Assembly: GCF_900169715.1 (NCBI RefSeq)
Contig: NZ_LT835160.1
Coordinates: 62,001 to 126,000 of the forward strand
Length of the DNA stretch: 64,000 bases
From: Kocuria massiliensis
GTDB taxonomy: Bacteria; Actinomycetota; Actinomycetes; Actinomycetales; Micrococcaceae
Reading direction: 5' to 3'
The translations under genes and the position numbers were made by a program. Position 1 is the stretch's first letter, and every line of letters starts with the position of its first letter. Below are positions 1 to 8,238 of the stretch, piece by piece. Below the pieces are notes generated by a model that did not search any database, was not told the origin of the DNA, and worked only from the letters and a program-made list of their open reading frames with translations.

Positions 1-202
1 TCAGCGGGAAGAAGTCGAATCCTTCACGCGGGTGCTTGCCGACGGCGGTCGCGGACAGCATCGTGGTGTCCTCGTCGATGGACACGAGCGTCGAACCCGC
101 GGCCTGCTGGGCCAAACGGCCCGTTTCAAAACGTACGGTGCGCTGACCGAACTTGCCATTGTCGATGATGGCTTCTGCGTACTGAATCTCGGGACCCTCC
201 AA
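1..202 (-). CDS. pnp: Polynucleotide phosphorylase, N-terminal fragment
   Basis: This is the first ~67 residues of polyribonucleotide nucleotidyltransferase, the phosphorolytic 3'-5' exoribonuclease of RNA turnover; the rest lies beyond the left window edge. The reading [19 protein letters not shown] followed by [13 protein letters not shown] is typical of the actinobacterial first RNase PH domain. The start is a TTG at 202, preceded by a strong GGAGGTGA Shine-Dalgarno. An ATG at 214 lies within that same sequence but is out of frame. The gene follows rpsO in the classical rpsO-pnp order. Confidence 0.93.
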   Translation of the reverse strand, partial: MEGPEIQYAEAIIDNGKFGQRTVRFETGRLAQQAAGSTLVSIDEDTTMLSATAVGKHPREGFDFFPL

Positions 203-487
203 GGGTCACCTCCATTTCTTCTTAGGTCGCGTGGGCCCTCCCCGACTCGGTCTTCGATCGAGGCTCACGGATGATTCACCATCCGGAAGCCACTACCGAG
301 GACCGTGGGTTAGGGCCGGGGCCCACGCTGTTCTTCTTCCGAACCCCCGAGGTTCCTCCCCGGCGGGTTCGCGGCACGGTATTCGTGCCGTTATTTAACA
401 AGACGGCGGTGCCGCCTTCAGTCCCTAGTGTTCCATGAAAGAACGCTCAGGTCTTGAAAGCAGCACCGCCGCTCGCAAACGTCGTTA
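203..487 (-). promoter_or_regulatory. rpsO-pnp intergenic leader with inverted repeats
   Basis: No gene is seen in these 285 bases. Two structures stand out. A small hairpin has the arms GGCACG (373-378) and CGTGCC (384-389). A long-range inverted repeat on the leftward transcript has CGGCGGTGC (471-463) pairing with GCACCGCCG (412-404). In E. coli the pnp leader folds into an RNase III substrate used for PNPase autoregulation. A similar role here is inferred from position only. No convincing U-tract terminator was found. Confidence 0.35.
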
Positions 488-757
488 CTATCGGCGCAGG
501 CCGAGGCGCTGAATCAGCGTACGGTAACGCTCGATGTCGATCCGGCGCAGGTAGCCGAGCATGTTGCGACGGCGACCCACCAGGATCATGAGACCACGAC
601 GCGAGTGGTGGTCATGCTTGTGGGACTTGAGGTGTTCCGTCAGATCGCTGATGCGACGAGTCAGAACGGCGACCTGAACCTCGGGCGAACCGGTGTCGCC
701 TTCGCTGGTCGCGTACTCTTTGATGATTTCCTGCTTGACAGCGGGATCCAATGCCAC
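488..757 (-). CDS. rpsO: 30S ribosomal protein S15
   Basis: Primary 16S rRNA-binding protein of the small-subunit platform. The start is GTG at 757 with an AGGAG element just upstream (764-768), giving 89 residues, the usual S15 length. The conserved core is visible: [18 protein letters not shown], then [18 protein letters not shown] and the C-terminal [19 protein letters not shown]. Longer upstream reading is non-homologous. pnp follows. Confidence 0.97.
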   Translation of the reverse strand: MALDPAVKQEIIKEYATSEGDTGSPEVQVAVLTRRISDLTEHLKSHKHDHHSRRGLMILVGRRRNMLGYLRRIDIERYRTLIQRLGLRR

Positions 758-991
758 TGAATAACTCCTAGAGTTAGTGCCGTGAACCGCCCGATACGGT
801 GTATACCGCCGGGATCCCCTGCATCGCGGACAGTCCCGATGTGGCAATGCCCATCGAGGATCACGATGCGAGGGAGGTCTGGCAACCACGGACTGCAGCC
901 AGACGTATCGAACAGTCTAACTGATGGCGGCCCATTCCCGGAAGGCTGCAGCGGCCCATCGATGTGAGACGTGTGACCTTATCGTGCGACG

Positions 992-1624
992 ATGGCTGAC
1001 ATGATCGATTTCTCGCAGCCCGCCGACGTGGTCGCCCCGCTTCTGTTGGGTGCAATCCTCCATCGTGGCGACGTCGCCATCCGATTGACGGAAGTCGAAG
1101 CGTACCTCGGCGAGATCGACCCGGCCTCCCACGCACATAAGGGACCAACCCCGCGGTGCCGCACGATGTTTGGTCCGCCAAGCTGCCTGTACGTGTACGC
1201 CTCCTATGGGATACACCGCGCGGGAAACCTCGTATGCTCCCCTGACGGCACCGCCACCGGTTGTTTGATGCGAGGTGGCGAAGTGGTGTCAGGGCTCGAC
1301 ACGGTTCGTGCCCGCCGCGGCCCCCACGCACCAGACGCTGGGTTGGCTCGGGGGCCTGGGAACCTCGGCGCAGCCCTGGGCCTGAGCCTGTCCGACGACG
1401 GCTCCCGCGTTCACCACGGTTCTTCACCAGACCGTTCCGGCCTCTCGGTCGCCGACGAGGACGGATTCTGGATCGAAGAACGCCAGGGCCCGGTTGAGGT
1501 GGTTCGCGGACGCCGAATTGGCATTAGCAAGAACGCCGACGCTCCCCTGAGGTACTGGATTCCGGGCGACCCCACGGTGAGTTCTCCGCGCTCCCGCAGA
1601 GTCGCCCTCGATCAATCTCTCTGA
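992..1624 (+). CDS. mpg: DNA-3-methyladenine glycosylase (AAG/MPG family)
   Basis: Base-excision repair glycosylase that removes alkylated purines such as 3-methyladenine. At 210 residues it fits the family. The segment TEVEAYLGEIDPASHA (about 33-48) carries the catalytic glutamate (about E36), and CLYVYASYGIHRAGNLVC matches the conserved active-site strand with its His and Asn. Three in-frame ATGs lie near the start (992, 1001 and none better supported by a Shine-Dalgarno), so the exact N-terminus is uncertain by a few residues. It is divergent from rpsO and convergent with the aminotransferase. Confidence 0.92.
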   Translation: MADMIDFSQPADVVAPLLLGAILHRGDVAIRLTEVEAYLGEIDPASHAHKGPTPRCRTMFGPPSCLYVYASYGIHRAGNLVCSPDGTATGCLMRGGEVVSGLDTVRARRGPHAPDAGLARGPGNLGAALGLSLSDDGSRVHHGSSPDRSGLSVADEDGFWIEERQGPVEVVRGRRIGISKNADAPLRYWIPGDPTVSSPRSRRVALDQSL

Positions 1625-1664
1625 ATCTCTTCCAGGTGGGGATCGGCCCGATCGGAAATCCCGA

Positions 1665-2882
1665 TTACTTCAGGTTCCGCTCGGCTTCATACGCGGCAAC
1701 TGCCCGCTGGAGTCGATTCACGCCCTCGACGATGTCGTCCTCCGCATTGGTCACGAAGGACAGCCGCATCGTATTCCGAATGCTGGTGTCCACGTGGAAT
1801 GAGCTCCCCGGCACAAAACCGACGCCTTCACGCATCGCATACGGCAAGAGGGCATCGGTATCGTAGGCCTCCGGCAATTCCGCCCAAAGGAACATCCCGC
1901 CGAGCGGCGTCGTGACTCGGGAACCTTCCGGCAAGGCCCGCGGAAGCTCGCGAGCCAAAGCGTGGCACCGCTGCCCGTAGACCCGCAGTTTTTCCTCATC
2001 GGAACGATGATTCTCGGGATGAGCCAGGAAATGGGCGGCCGCGTACTGGTCGACGGTCGAGCTGTGGAGGTCGATGGCCTGCTTGGCCACAATCAAGGCG
2101 TCCCGAATCGCTGAGGGCACACGTGCCCACCCGAGCCGGATCCCAGGCGCCACCGATTTGGAGAGGGTCTGGAGAAGAACCGTTTGTTCGGCCATGCCCT
2201 CGAAAGCGCAGATGGGATCGAGTGCCTCACCCGAATAGCGGAGGCTCGAATAGGGATCGTCTTCGATGAGCATAGTTCCGGTGGCGCGCAACACGTCGGC
2301 CACGGCGCGACGGCGCGAAATCGTCATCGTCCGGCCGCTCGGGTTCTGGTAACTGGGAATCAGGTACACGAGCTTCGGTACGTGCTCCGCGATCGCCGAT
2401 TCGAGGTGGTCGGGAAGCATTCCTTCGTCGTCGCATTCCACGGCAACGAATCGCGCGCCGGAGAGGCCGAACGTCTGCAAAGCCGCGAGATACGTGGGGT
2501 CCTCAACCAAAATCACGTCGCCGGGATCGATCATGACCTGACCCATGAGGGTTAACCCCTGCTGCGAGCCGGTCGTCACCAAAAGGTCGTCCGAGCTCGT
2601 CGGAACTCCTTCGTCGGTGAGCCGTGCCGCCAGGATTTCACGCAGCTCGAGTTCACCCTCGCTCGAGGAATACTGAAGCGACCGATCGGGTCGCTCCAAG
2701 CTGGCACGGTATGCGTCACGAATGGCGTCGACATCGAAATACGTGGCGTCGGGAATACCACCCGCGAAAGAAATAACTCCCGGGCGGCTCACCAGATCCA
2801 GCAACGCCCTCACCGGGGAATCTTCGGTATCCGCAAAATTGCGGGAAAGCTGGGGAGTAAATTCGGTGACGCCCGTGGTCAT
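1665..2882 (-). CDS. PLP-dependent aminotransferase (class I/II, 2-aminoadipate/LysN type)
   Basis: Fold-type I aminotransferase of 405 residues. It has the conserved start pattern ISFAGGIPDATYFD, the PLP-binding TTGSQQGLTLM, the IEDDPYSSLRY aspartate region and the Schiff-base lysine in LQTLSKSVAPGIRLGW. This is the stand-alone aminotransferase subgroup related to MocR C-terminal domains, with no winged-helix domain. Members act on aminoadipate, kynurenine or aromatic/branched amino acids; the substrate cannot be read from sequence. It is followed leftward by convergent mpg. Confidence 0.85.
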   Translation of the reverse strand: MTTGVTEFTPQLSRNFADTEDSPVRALLDLVSRPGVISFAGGIPDATYFDVDAIRDAYRASLERPDRSLQYSSSEGELELREILAARLTDEGVPTSSDDLLVTTGSQQGLTLMGQVMIDPGDVILVEDPTYLAALQTFGLSGARFVAVECDDEGMLPDHLESAIAEHVPKLVYLIPSYQNPSGRTMTISRRRAVADVLRATGTMLIEDDPYSSLRYSGEALDPICAFEGMAEQTVLLQTLSKSVAPGIRLGWARVPSAIRDALIVAKQAIDLHSSTVDQYAAAHFLAHPENHRSDEEKLRVYGQRCHALARELPRALPEGSRVTTPLGGMFLWAELPEAYDTDALLPYAMREGVGFVPGSSFHVDTSIRNTMRLSFVTNAEDDIVEGVNRLQRAVAAYEAERNLK

Positions 2883-2961
2883 GATGCCTCTTTCGTCGTC
2901 TGTTGATGTGTGATGGTTGAAGATAATGTCTCACATGCTGATGAGTGAGACGCGGAAGAAC

Positions 2962-3792
2962 TCATGCACCGGCACTTCGCGTGGCGACCACGAAGATGCG
3001 CCGGAAAGGTAGGACAGTCCCGAATTCGGCCACCGGGTAAGCCTCGCGAAGGGCTGCCTGATATTCCGCGATAAATTTCTGCTGTTCCGCCGCCGGCAGG
3101 GGGTGGAGCACGGGACGCGCCCCAGTAGAGGAAATCCACTCGTAGACTGGATTTTCGCCCTGAAGAACATGCATGTAGGTCGTTTCCCAGGCATCGACCG
3201 ACCACCCAGGGCGCGAAAGGTCACCGAGGTATTCCTCGGCACCAATCACGGTGTCCCGCAATTTTTCCGTGATGTGCCGCGCGTACTCCGGTCGAGAGGC
3301 GATTTCTCGTAGAAGAACGTGCGACGGGGCATCAAAGTTGCCCGGAACTTGAAAGGCGAAGGCCCCACCGGGAGCCACCATGTCGGCGATCTCCGGCAGC
3401 AACTCGCGATGCCCGTCGACCCACTGAAACATCGCATTCGACACAATGACCTGAGGCCGTTCGCCGAGACCGGTCGATTGCGTTTCTGCAAGCCACTGCC
3501 TGACGTCGACCTGACGATACTCCGTGTGAGGATCGGCTCCTCGACGAGCCGCCTCGATCATTTCGTGGCTACTGTCCACGCCATGCACCATTGCCCCTGG
3601 CCACCGCTCCCGAATCACCGGTGTGTCCGTTCCCGGGCCACACCCCAGGTCAACGACGTCGTTCACCTGTTCGACCGGAACCCGACCGAGCAAGTCCACG
3701 AGCGGGCGGGAACGTTCATCGCCAAACGTCCGATAGCGCCGTGGATCCCAGTGCGTATCGGCCTGAGGTGTTGCGGGGTCGGCGGGGGTCAT
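2962..3792 (-). CDS. tam: Trans-aconitate 2-methyltransferase-like SAM-dependent methyltransferase
   Basis: Class I SAM methyltransferase of 276 residues. The SAM-binding glycine loop is DLGCGPGTDTPVI (about 48-60). Also present are NAMFQWVDGHRELLPEIADMV and FAFQVPGNFDAPSH, both characteristic of the Tam family, which methyl-esterifies trans-aconitate to relieve aconitase inhibition. The ATG overlaps the stop of the upstream membrane-protein gene (ATGA), so the two are translationally coupled. The subfamily call is by motif similarity. Confidence 0.82.
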   Translation of the reverse strand: MTPADPATPQADTHWDPRRYRTFGDERSRPLVDLLGRVPVEQVNDVVDLGCGPGTDTPVIRERWPGAMVHGVDSSHEMIEAARRGADPHTEYRQVDVRQWLAETQSTGLGERPQVIVSNAMFQWVDGHRELLPEIADMVAPGGAFAFQVPGNFDAPSHVLLREIASRPEYARHITEKLRDTVIGAEEYLGDLSRPGWSVDAWETTYMHVLQGENPVYEWISSTGARPVLHPLPAAEQQKFIAEYQAALREAYPVAEFGTVLPFRRIFVVATRSAGA

Positions 3793-4118
3793 GCCTTATC
3801 GCGCCCGGAAACCTTCACTCCAAGATCCCGACCCAAAATCGCCGAGGCCGCCCCGGTCGCCGCCGTCACGGTAAAAACGCTAGGCCAGGCCCCCAGCTTT
3901 TTGGCGAGGGGATGAGAAAGGCCGAAGGACAGAACGTAGACGCCGGTCAAGGCTGCGGCCATCCCGGTACCGGCGTTTTTCTGCCATCCGCGGAAAGCGG
4001 CTACTCCGGCCGCGGCCAGCACAGCCCCACCGAGCGGTCGATTACCGGTGGCCCTGGCTACCCCGTAGCCTCCGATGAGACCGGCGGTCGAAAAGAGGGT
4101 GGGTGCTGCAGTGGACAT
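3789..4118 (-). CDS. Small hydrophobic membrane protein of unknown function
   Basis: A 109-residue protein starting at ATG 4118, almost entirely hydrophobic. It contains about four short glycine/alanine-rich membrane segments (for example GAVLAAAGVAAF and AALTGVYVLSFGL) and a charged tail ending in GRDKA. It overlaps the methyltransferase start by four bases. A longer upstream reading exists but is not coding-like. The family was not recognised. Confidence 0.7.
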   Translation of the reverse strand: MSTAAPTLFSTAGLIGGYGVARATGNRPLGGAVLAAAGVAAFRGWQKNAGTGMAAALTGVYVLSFGLSHPLAKKLGAWPSVFTVTAATGAASAILGRDLGVKVSGRDKA

Positions 4119-4186
4119 GGTGGACCTTTCCGTCGATGAGTTACTTAATTCCGGTATAACGCACTGACCTGACCGTTCGCCACTAG

Positions 4187-5557
4187 CTACCCAGGATAGC
4201 TTTCCACCCGTAGAGACGTGACGGCGGGCGGATCCCAATGCGGGAATTCGCGAGAGACGGAGCTGGCCGAACGCCGAACGCGCTCCCGCATCACATGGGC
4301 AATCGTGGGGTATTCGGCGGAAATCTCGGGTTTGCGCCCTGGATCGATCGGCTCTGGGGTCTGCACCAGGACGACTCCGCGGCATCCCCCGTCCTCCGCG
4401 TTCTGCCGCATCACGGCATGCGCCGTTGTCCCGGATCCGGCAAAGAAGTCCAGCACCAGAGTGTCGGGTCCACTAGCGACGCGAAGCAAGCGCTGAATGA
4501 GCTCCACCGGTTTGGGGGTATCGAAGACACCCGTCGTTCCGAAGAGCGCGCGCAATTCGGCCCTTGCCCCATGGGTGTGTCCGGCCACCTCGCGCGCCCA
4601 CCACGTCGTCGGCACCACCCCCGGCTGCACCTCGGAGAGATAACGCTTGAGCTGAGGCCCGTGGGTTTGATCCACTCCCCAGTAGACGCGCCCCTCCTCG
4701 ATCAACGCATCCATGGCTTCTGCGGACACGGACCAGGATCTCCCGCGCGGCGGCACATGAGCTCGCCCGGTCTTCGGGTTAATCACGGGGTAGTCGTGCG
4801 TGGGCCGATAGGTCCGTACGGAGAGATCGCTGGGTCGGTATCGTCCCCGACCATCGCCGTCGTCGTGACGATACGCGGCGTTCATGCGCTCCGTGCGCGG
4901 CAAGAGACCCGGCCGGAAGCCTGGCCTGGCGTACACGAGAATGTATTCGTGCACCGTGGAGAATCCGCGGGAGTCATTCGCCGGCGAGTATTTTCGCTCC
5001 CACACGATCGTGGCTTGGAAACACTCTTCCCCGAAAATTTCATCCAGGAGCAATCGGAGGCGCGGTGCCTCATGGTCGTCGATCGAGATCGCCACGACAC
5101 CCGATTCCTGGAGGAGCTCCCGGGCCACCCAAAGTCGTGCGTACATTAGGTCCAACCACAAGGAGTGACGACGTCCCGCGCTTCGCCGACCCCTCGTTGT
5201 GGCGAGTGAATTCGCAGCACAATTTTCACTGGCTTGCGAACGCCGAAAATCGTCGCGATAGTCCGCCCGCGTGCCGCAATTGTAGGGAGGGTCGAGGTAG
5301 ATCAGCCCAAAGGCCCTCGCATGGGTGCGGGTCAGAAGCTTGAGCGCATCCAAGCTGTCCCCTTCAATCATCGTCGTGTGTCCACACCGGGCCCCTCGCC
5401 CGTCCATGGTCACCAAACGCGCGGCCGTGGGCGCCTCCGCCAGTCGACGGGCCTCGGACTTCCCCGGCCACATCAGTCCATAGATTTCGGGCCCCTCGGC
5501 GAACTCCACATCATTCCACCCACGGTTACCTGAAAACGTGGACCCATCCACCGGCAT
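4187..5557 (-). CDS. Site-specific DNA methyltransferase, beta class (adenine N6 / cytosine N4)
   Basis: A 456-residue DNA amino-methyltransferase. Motif IV DPPY (about 89-92, in LIYLDPPYNCG) precedes the SAM-binding motif I DFFAGSGTT (about 370-378), the order of beta-class enzymes such as type III Mod and many type II enzymes. The region between them, including VVAISIDDHE, WERKYSPAND and a variable segment, would hold target recognition. Start ATG 5557 has a GGGGGAG element about 6 bases upstream. No restriction endonuclease gene is adjacent. It is divergent from an XRE regulator at 5662, suggesting controlled expression as in C-protein systems. Confidence 0.88.
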   Translation of the reverse strand: MPVDGSTFSGNRGWNDVEFAEGPEIYGLMWPGKSEARRLAEAPTAARLVTMDGRGARCGHTTMIEGDSLDALKLLTRTHARAFGLIYLDPPYNCGTRADYRDDFRRSQASENCAANSLATTRGRRSAGRRHSLWLDLMYARLWVARELLQESGVVAISIDDHEAPRLRLLLDEIFGEECFQATIVWERKYSPANDSRGFSTVHEYILVYARPGFRPGLLPRTERMNAAYRHDDGDGRGRYRPSDLSVRTYRPTHDYPVINPKTGRAHVPPRGRSWSVSAEAMDALIEEGRVYWGVDQTHGPQLKRYLSEVQPGVVPTTWWAREVAGHTHGARAELRALFGTTGVFDTPKPVELIQRLLRVASGPDTLVLDFFAGSGTTAHAVMRQNAEDGGCRGVVLVQTPEPIDPGRKPEISAEYPTIAHVMRERVRRSASSVSREFPHWDPPAVTSLRVESYPG

Positions 5558-5577
5558 TGCCTCCCCCAAATAGAGCA

Positions 5578-5624
5578 ATGTACACTTGGCAATACAGGAT
5601 AGCGAAGTTTCGCAAAGTGCACTT
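5578..5624. promoter_or_regulatory. Candidate operators between methyltransferase and XRE regulator
   Basis: The 104-base divergent spacer contains two related near-palindromes 37 bases apart, ATGTACACTT (5578-5587) and AAGTGCACTT (5615-5624, perfectly self-complementary). They share GTRCACTTGG. Between them lies a perfect palindrome, GCGAAGTTTCGC (5602-5613, 5-bp arms with a 2-base centre). Their placement and spacing resemble C-box operators of restriction-modification controllers. Binding by the neighbouring XRE protein is inferred. Confidence 0.5.
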
Positions 5625-5661
5625 GGTAGACCTGATCCACGGCCAAACCGATTCTGGTGCA

Positions 5662-5967
5662 ATGACTTCCGACTCTCTTGACCGCGAAACCGCGCAGCGG
5701 TTGGGGAGTCTCCTGCAGAGCTATCGTGCAGACCTCGGCTTCTCGCAAGAAAAGGTCGCCATAGCGGCCGGCATTTCCCGGCAGCACTATCAACAAATGG
5801 AATATGGCTATAGCGATCGCGCGACTCGGAGCCCCTCTAATCCCAAATTGCGTTCCCTCATGCGAATCGTCGCCATTTTGAATATTCCTCGGGAAGAAGT
5901 TCTGGACGCCATCTGGCCGGAAGATTCCGCCCATCGCCATGCGGCCCCCGTCAACGCCGATTCCTGA
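5662..5967 (+). CDS. XRE-family helix-turn-helix regulator, C-protein-like
   Basis: A 101-residue protein starting at ATG 5662. An HTH_3 domain covers about residues 11-75 ([20 protein letters not shown], then [15 protein letters not shown] as turn and recognition helix, then [20 protein letters not shown]). Its size and divergent placement next to a DNA methyltransferase match the controller proteins of restriction-modification modules. The tail ([18 protein letters not shown]) is not part of the fold. It probably binds the palindromes at 5578-5624. Confidence 0.83.
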   Translation: MTSDSLDRETAQRLGSLLQSYRADLGFSQEKVAIAAGISRQHYQQMEYGYSDRATRSPSNPKLRSLMRIVAILNIPREEVLDAIWPEDSAHRHAAPVNADS

Positions 5968-6031
5968 GACACGTTACGTCCGGCATCCGCGCCGTCTGTT
6001 CCCGCGGAGAGTTCTGCGCGACAATTGGAAC

Positions 6032-6490
6032 ATGCAGAAGATGAACGTCGAATCCTTCAATCTGGACCACACTAAGGTCGCGGCACCCTATGTGCGCATC
6101 GCGGACCGCAAAGAGCTTCCCGGCGGTGACACGCTCATCAAATACGACGTGCGCTTCACCCAGCCCAACACCGGGCACCTGGACATGCCGACCGTCCACT
6201 CGATCGAGCACCTCACCGCCGAACATATGCGCAACCACACGGACGCGCTCATCGACTTCTCCCCCATGGGCTGCCAAACCGGGTTCTATGCTTTGACCCT
6301 GGGCCTAGAGCCGGCCGAATTCTTCCCCGTCTTGGAAGAGTCCTTCCGCGACATCTTGGACGCCCAAGAAGTTCCCGCGGCCAATGAGACCCAGTGCGGC
6401 TGGGGAAGCAACCACACTCTGGCGGGCGCACAAGAGGCCGTCCGAGGTTTTCTCCGCCAGCGCGACGAATGGTCCGAGGTCTACGCGTGA
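6032..6490 (+). CDS. luxS: S-ribosylhomocysteine lyase LuxS
   Basis: Cleaves S-ribosylhomocysteine to homocysteine and DPD, the precursor of autoinducer-2. The 152-residue length is typical. The metal ligands are HSIEH (56-60) and C122 in [10 protein letters not shown], and the catalytic cysteine is C81 in [11 protein letters not shown]. Starts at ATG 6032 or 6041 are both possible, neither with a strong ribosome site. The stop overlaps the GTG of the nucleosidase gene (GTGA), so the two consecutive steps of the activated methyl cycle are coupled. Confidence 0.96.
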   Translation: MQKMNVESFNLDHTKVAAPYVRIADRKELPGGDTLIKYDVRFTQPNTGHLDMPTVHSIEHLTAEHMRNHTDALIDFSPMGCQTGFYALTLGLEPAEFFPVLEESFRDILDAQEVPAANETQCGWGSNHTLAGAQEAVRGFLRQRDEWSEVYA

Positions 6491-7248
6491 GCGACGCCGC
6501 GACCCTCTCCTTCCCCGCCGAGATTCTCGATCGCCTCACCGGAGGCGTCGTCGTCCAGGTGGCCATGGACGAAGAAGCGCGTCCGTTCCTGGCCGAAGGC
6601 ACCCTCCTCGCCGATCCCGTGGTTTTTGGCCGAGCCCAATTCACGCCGTTGCTCCACGAAGACCGGGCCATCTTGCTTGTACGGTCCGGCATCGGCTTGG
6701 TCAACGCTGCCAGCGCTGCGACGAGCGCGCTCGCTCTGTGCGCTCCGCGAGCCGTCATCTCGGCGGGTAGCGCCGGGGGCTTGCGTCATGACGTTGAGGT
6801 CGGCGACGTCGCTATTGGAACCTCCTATACCTTCACGGACGCAGATGCGACGGCGTTCGGATATGAGCGGGGCCAGGTGCCGGGAATGCCCGTGGACTAT
6901 TCAACAGACCCTGCCCTTTTGGACGCCGCCCGTGATGTCACGCCGGAACAGGGATCGCATCTGGTCGGTCAGATGTTGGCCGGTGGTTCTTTTGTCACGG
7001 AGTCGAACGTCAAGGACACTCGCGAGAGATTTCCCGAAGCGCTGTCCACCGACATGGAAACCACCTCGATCGCCCAGGTCTGCGGCAGTCACGGCGTCCC
7101 TTTCCTCTCGGTGCGCGGAATTTCCGACCTATGCGGTCCGGCCGCCGACCAAGACTTCCACATGGCCGTCGACGTCGTAGCCGCGCGATCCGCGCGCGTC
7201 GTCCTGGAGGCCATCCGCCGCACCGCCGTGACGTCACGTCGACCGTAA
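6487..7248 (+). CDS. mtnN: 5'-methylthioadenosine/S-adenosylhomocysteine nucleosidase
   Basis: Removes adenine from SAH and MTA, supplying S-ribosylhomocysteine to LuxS. It has 253 residues from GTG 6487, which overlaps the luxS stop by four bases. Family features are [15 protein letters not shown] near the start, [17 protein letters not shown] (phosphate/ribose loop), [13 protein letters not shown] (substrate glutamate) and VRGISDLCG (catalytic Asp). A longer reading back to 6394 would overlap luxS and is rejected. Confidence 0.94.
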   Translation: MSDAATLSFPAEILDRLTGGVVVQVAMDEEARPFLAEGTLLADPVVFGRAQFTPLLHEDRAILLVRSGIGLVNAASAATSALALCAPRAVISAGSAGGLRHDVEVGDVAIGTSYTFTDADATAFGYERGQVPGMPVDYSTDPALLDAARDVTPEQGSHLVGQMLAGGSFVTESNVKDTRERFPEALSTDMETTSIAQVCGSHGVPFLSVRGISDLCGPAADQDFHMAVDVVAARSARVVLEAIRRTAVTSRRP

Positions 7249-7297
7249 TGGCGCGATACCACTACCCGAAACGTCCCCTGACTCGAGGAGATAGACC

Positions 7298-8125
7298 ATG
7301 ATCACCTATACGATGCGCGACGGCCGGAACATCCCGGCGATCGGCTACGGCACGTACCCGATGTCCAACGCCGAGGCAGAGGACAACGTCGCCGAAGCCA
7401 TCATGCGGGGCCACCGCCTCATCGACACCGCCGCCCAGTACGGCAATGAGGAAGGGGTCGGCCGCGGGGTCGCGAATTCCGGCGTCGACCGCGAGGACAT
7501 CTTTGTGACCAGCAAGCTCGCAGGTAAAGACCACGGCTTCGACTCGGCCGTGGCCGCGGTCAAGGAATCCCTGCGCGTCATGGGCCTGGAATACCTGGAT
7601 CTCTACCTCATCCATTGGCCGAATCCGCAGGTGAACCTCTACGTAGAGTCGTGGAAGGCCCTCATCGCCATGAAGGAAGAAGGGCTCATCCGGTCCATCG
7701 GCACCTCGAATTTCCTACCGGAGCACATCGACCGCCTCGGCGAAGAAACCAGCGAAATTCCCGTGGTCAATCAGATCGAGCTCCAGGTCCGTCAGCAGCA
7801 AGAAAAACTTCGGGCCTACCACGCCCAGAAGAAGATCGTGACGCAGGCGTGGTCTCCCCTGGGCCGCATGAAGAATCTTGAGGAGATGCCGGAGCTCGGC
7901 GATATCGCAGACACCATCGGCGTGACGCCCGCACAAGTGGTCCTGCGCTGGATGGTGCAAAACCACATCGTGCCGATTCCCAAGACCTCCACACCGGCTC
8001 GCATGGAAGAAAACCTCAATGTTTTCGACTGGGAGCTGAGCGCGGAGCAGATGGACACCATCAAACTCTTGCACACCGGAATTGGCTACAAGGACTTCGA
8101 TCCCCGGACCCACGAGGAATTCTGA
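7298..8125 (+). CDS. Aldo/keto reductase (2,5-diketo-gluconate reductase type)
   Basis: NADPH-dependent oxidoreductase of the AKR superfamily, 275 residues. The catalytic tetrad is readable as D43, Y48 (IDTAAQYGNE), K73 (VTSKL) and H106 (YLIHWPNP). The C-terminal cofactor motif IPKTSTPARMEENL is present. The start ATG follows GAGGAGATAGACC. The in vivo substrate is unknown. It ends before a strong hairpin terminator. Confidence 0.93.
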   Translation: MITYTMRDGRNIPAIGYGTYPMSNAEAEDNVAEAIMRGHRLIDTAAQYGNEEGVGRGVANSGVDREDIFVTSKLAGKDHGFDSAVAAVKESLRVMGLEYLDLYLIHWPNPQVNLYVESWKALIAMKEEGLIRSIGTSNFLPEHIDRLGEETSEIPVVNQIELQVRQQQEKLRAYHAQKKIVTQAWSPLGRMKNLEEMPELGDIADTIGVTPAQVVLRWMVQNHIVPIPKTSTPARMEENLNVFDWELSAEQMDTIKLLHTGIGYKDFDPRTHEEF

Positions 8126-8141
8126 GCGTTCCCGGCCATAA

Positions 8142-8185
8142 ACGACGATGCCCCGCGAGACCACGGTCTCGCGGGGCATCGTCGT
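8142..8185. terminator. Bidirectional intrinsic terminator
   Basis: Perfect 21-base arms (8142-8162 and 8165-8185, beginning ACGACGATGCCCCGCGAGAC) form a very stable hairpin with a tiny loop. It lies between the convergent aldo/keto reductase and ribF. Neither side has a long T run, but position and stability support termination of both. Confidence 0.8.
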
Positions 8186-8238
8186 ATTCGGGTGCTGTTT
8201 GTTCGGCCGAGATGTCCTTCGGCGTCGGTTCCGGGAAT

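Noticed and set aside
5557-5967. Longer N-terminus for the XRE regulator
   Set aside because: The extra 35 codons are the operator spacer read through; they have no ribosome site and contain the palindromes.
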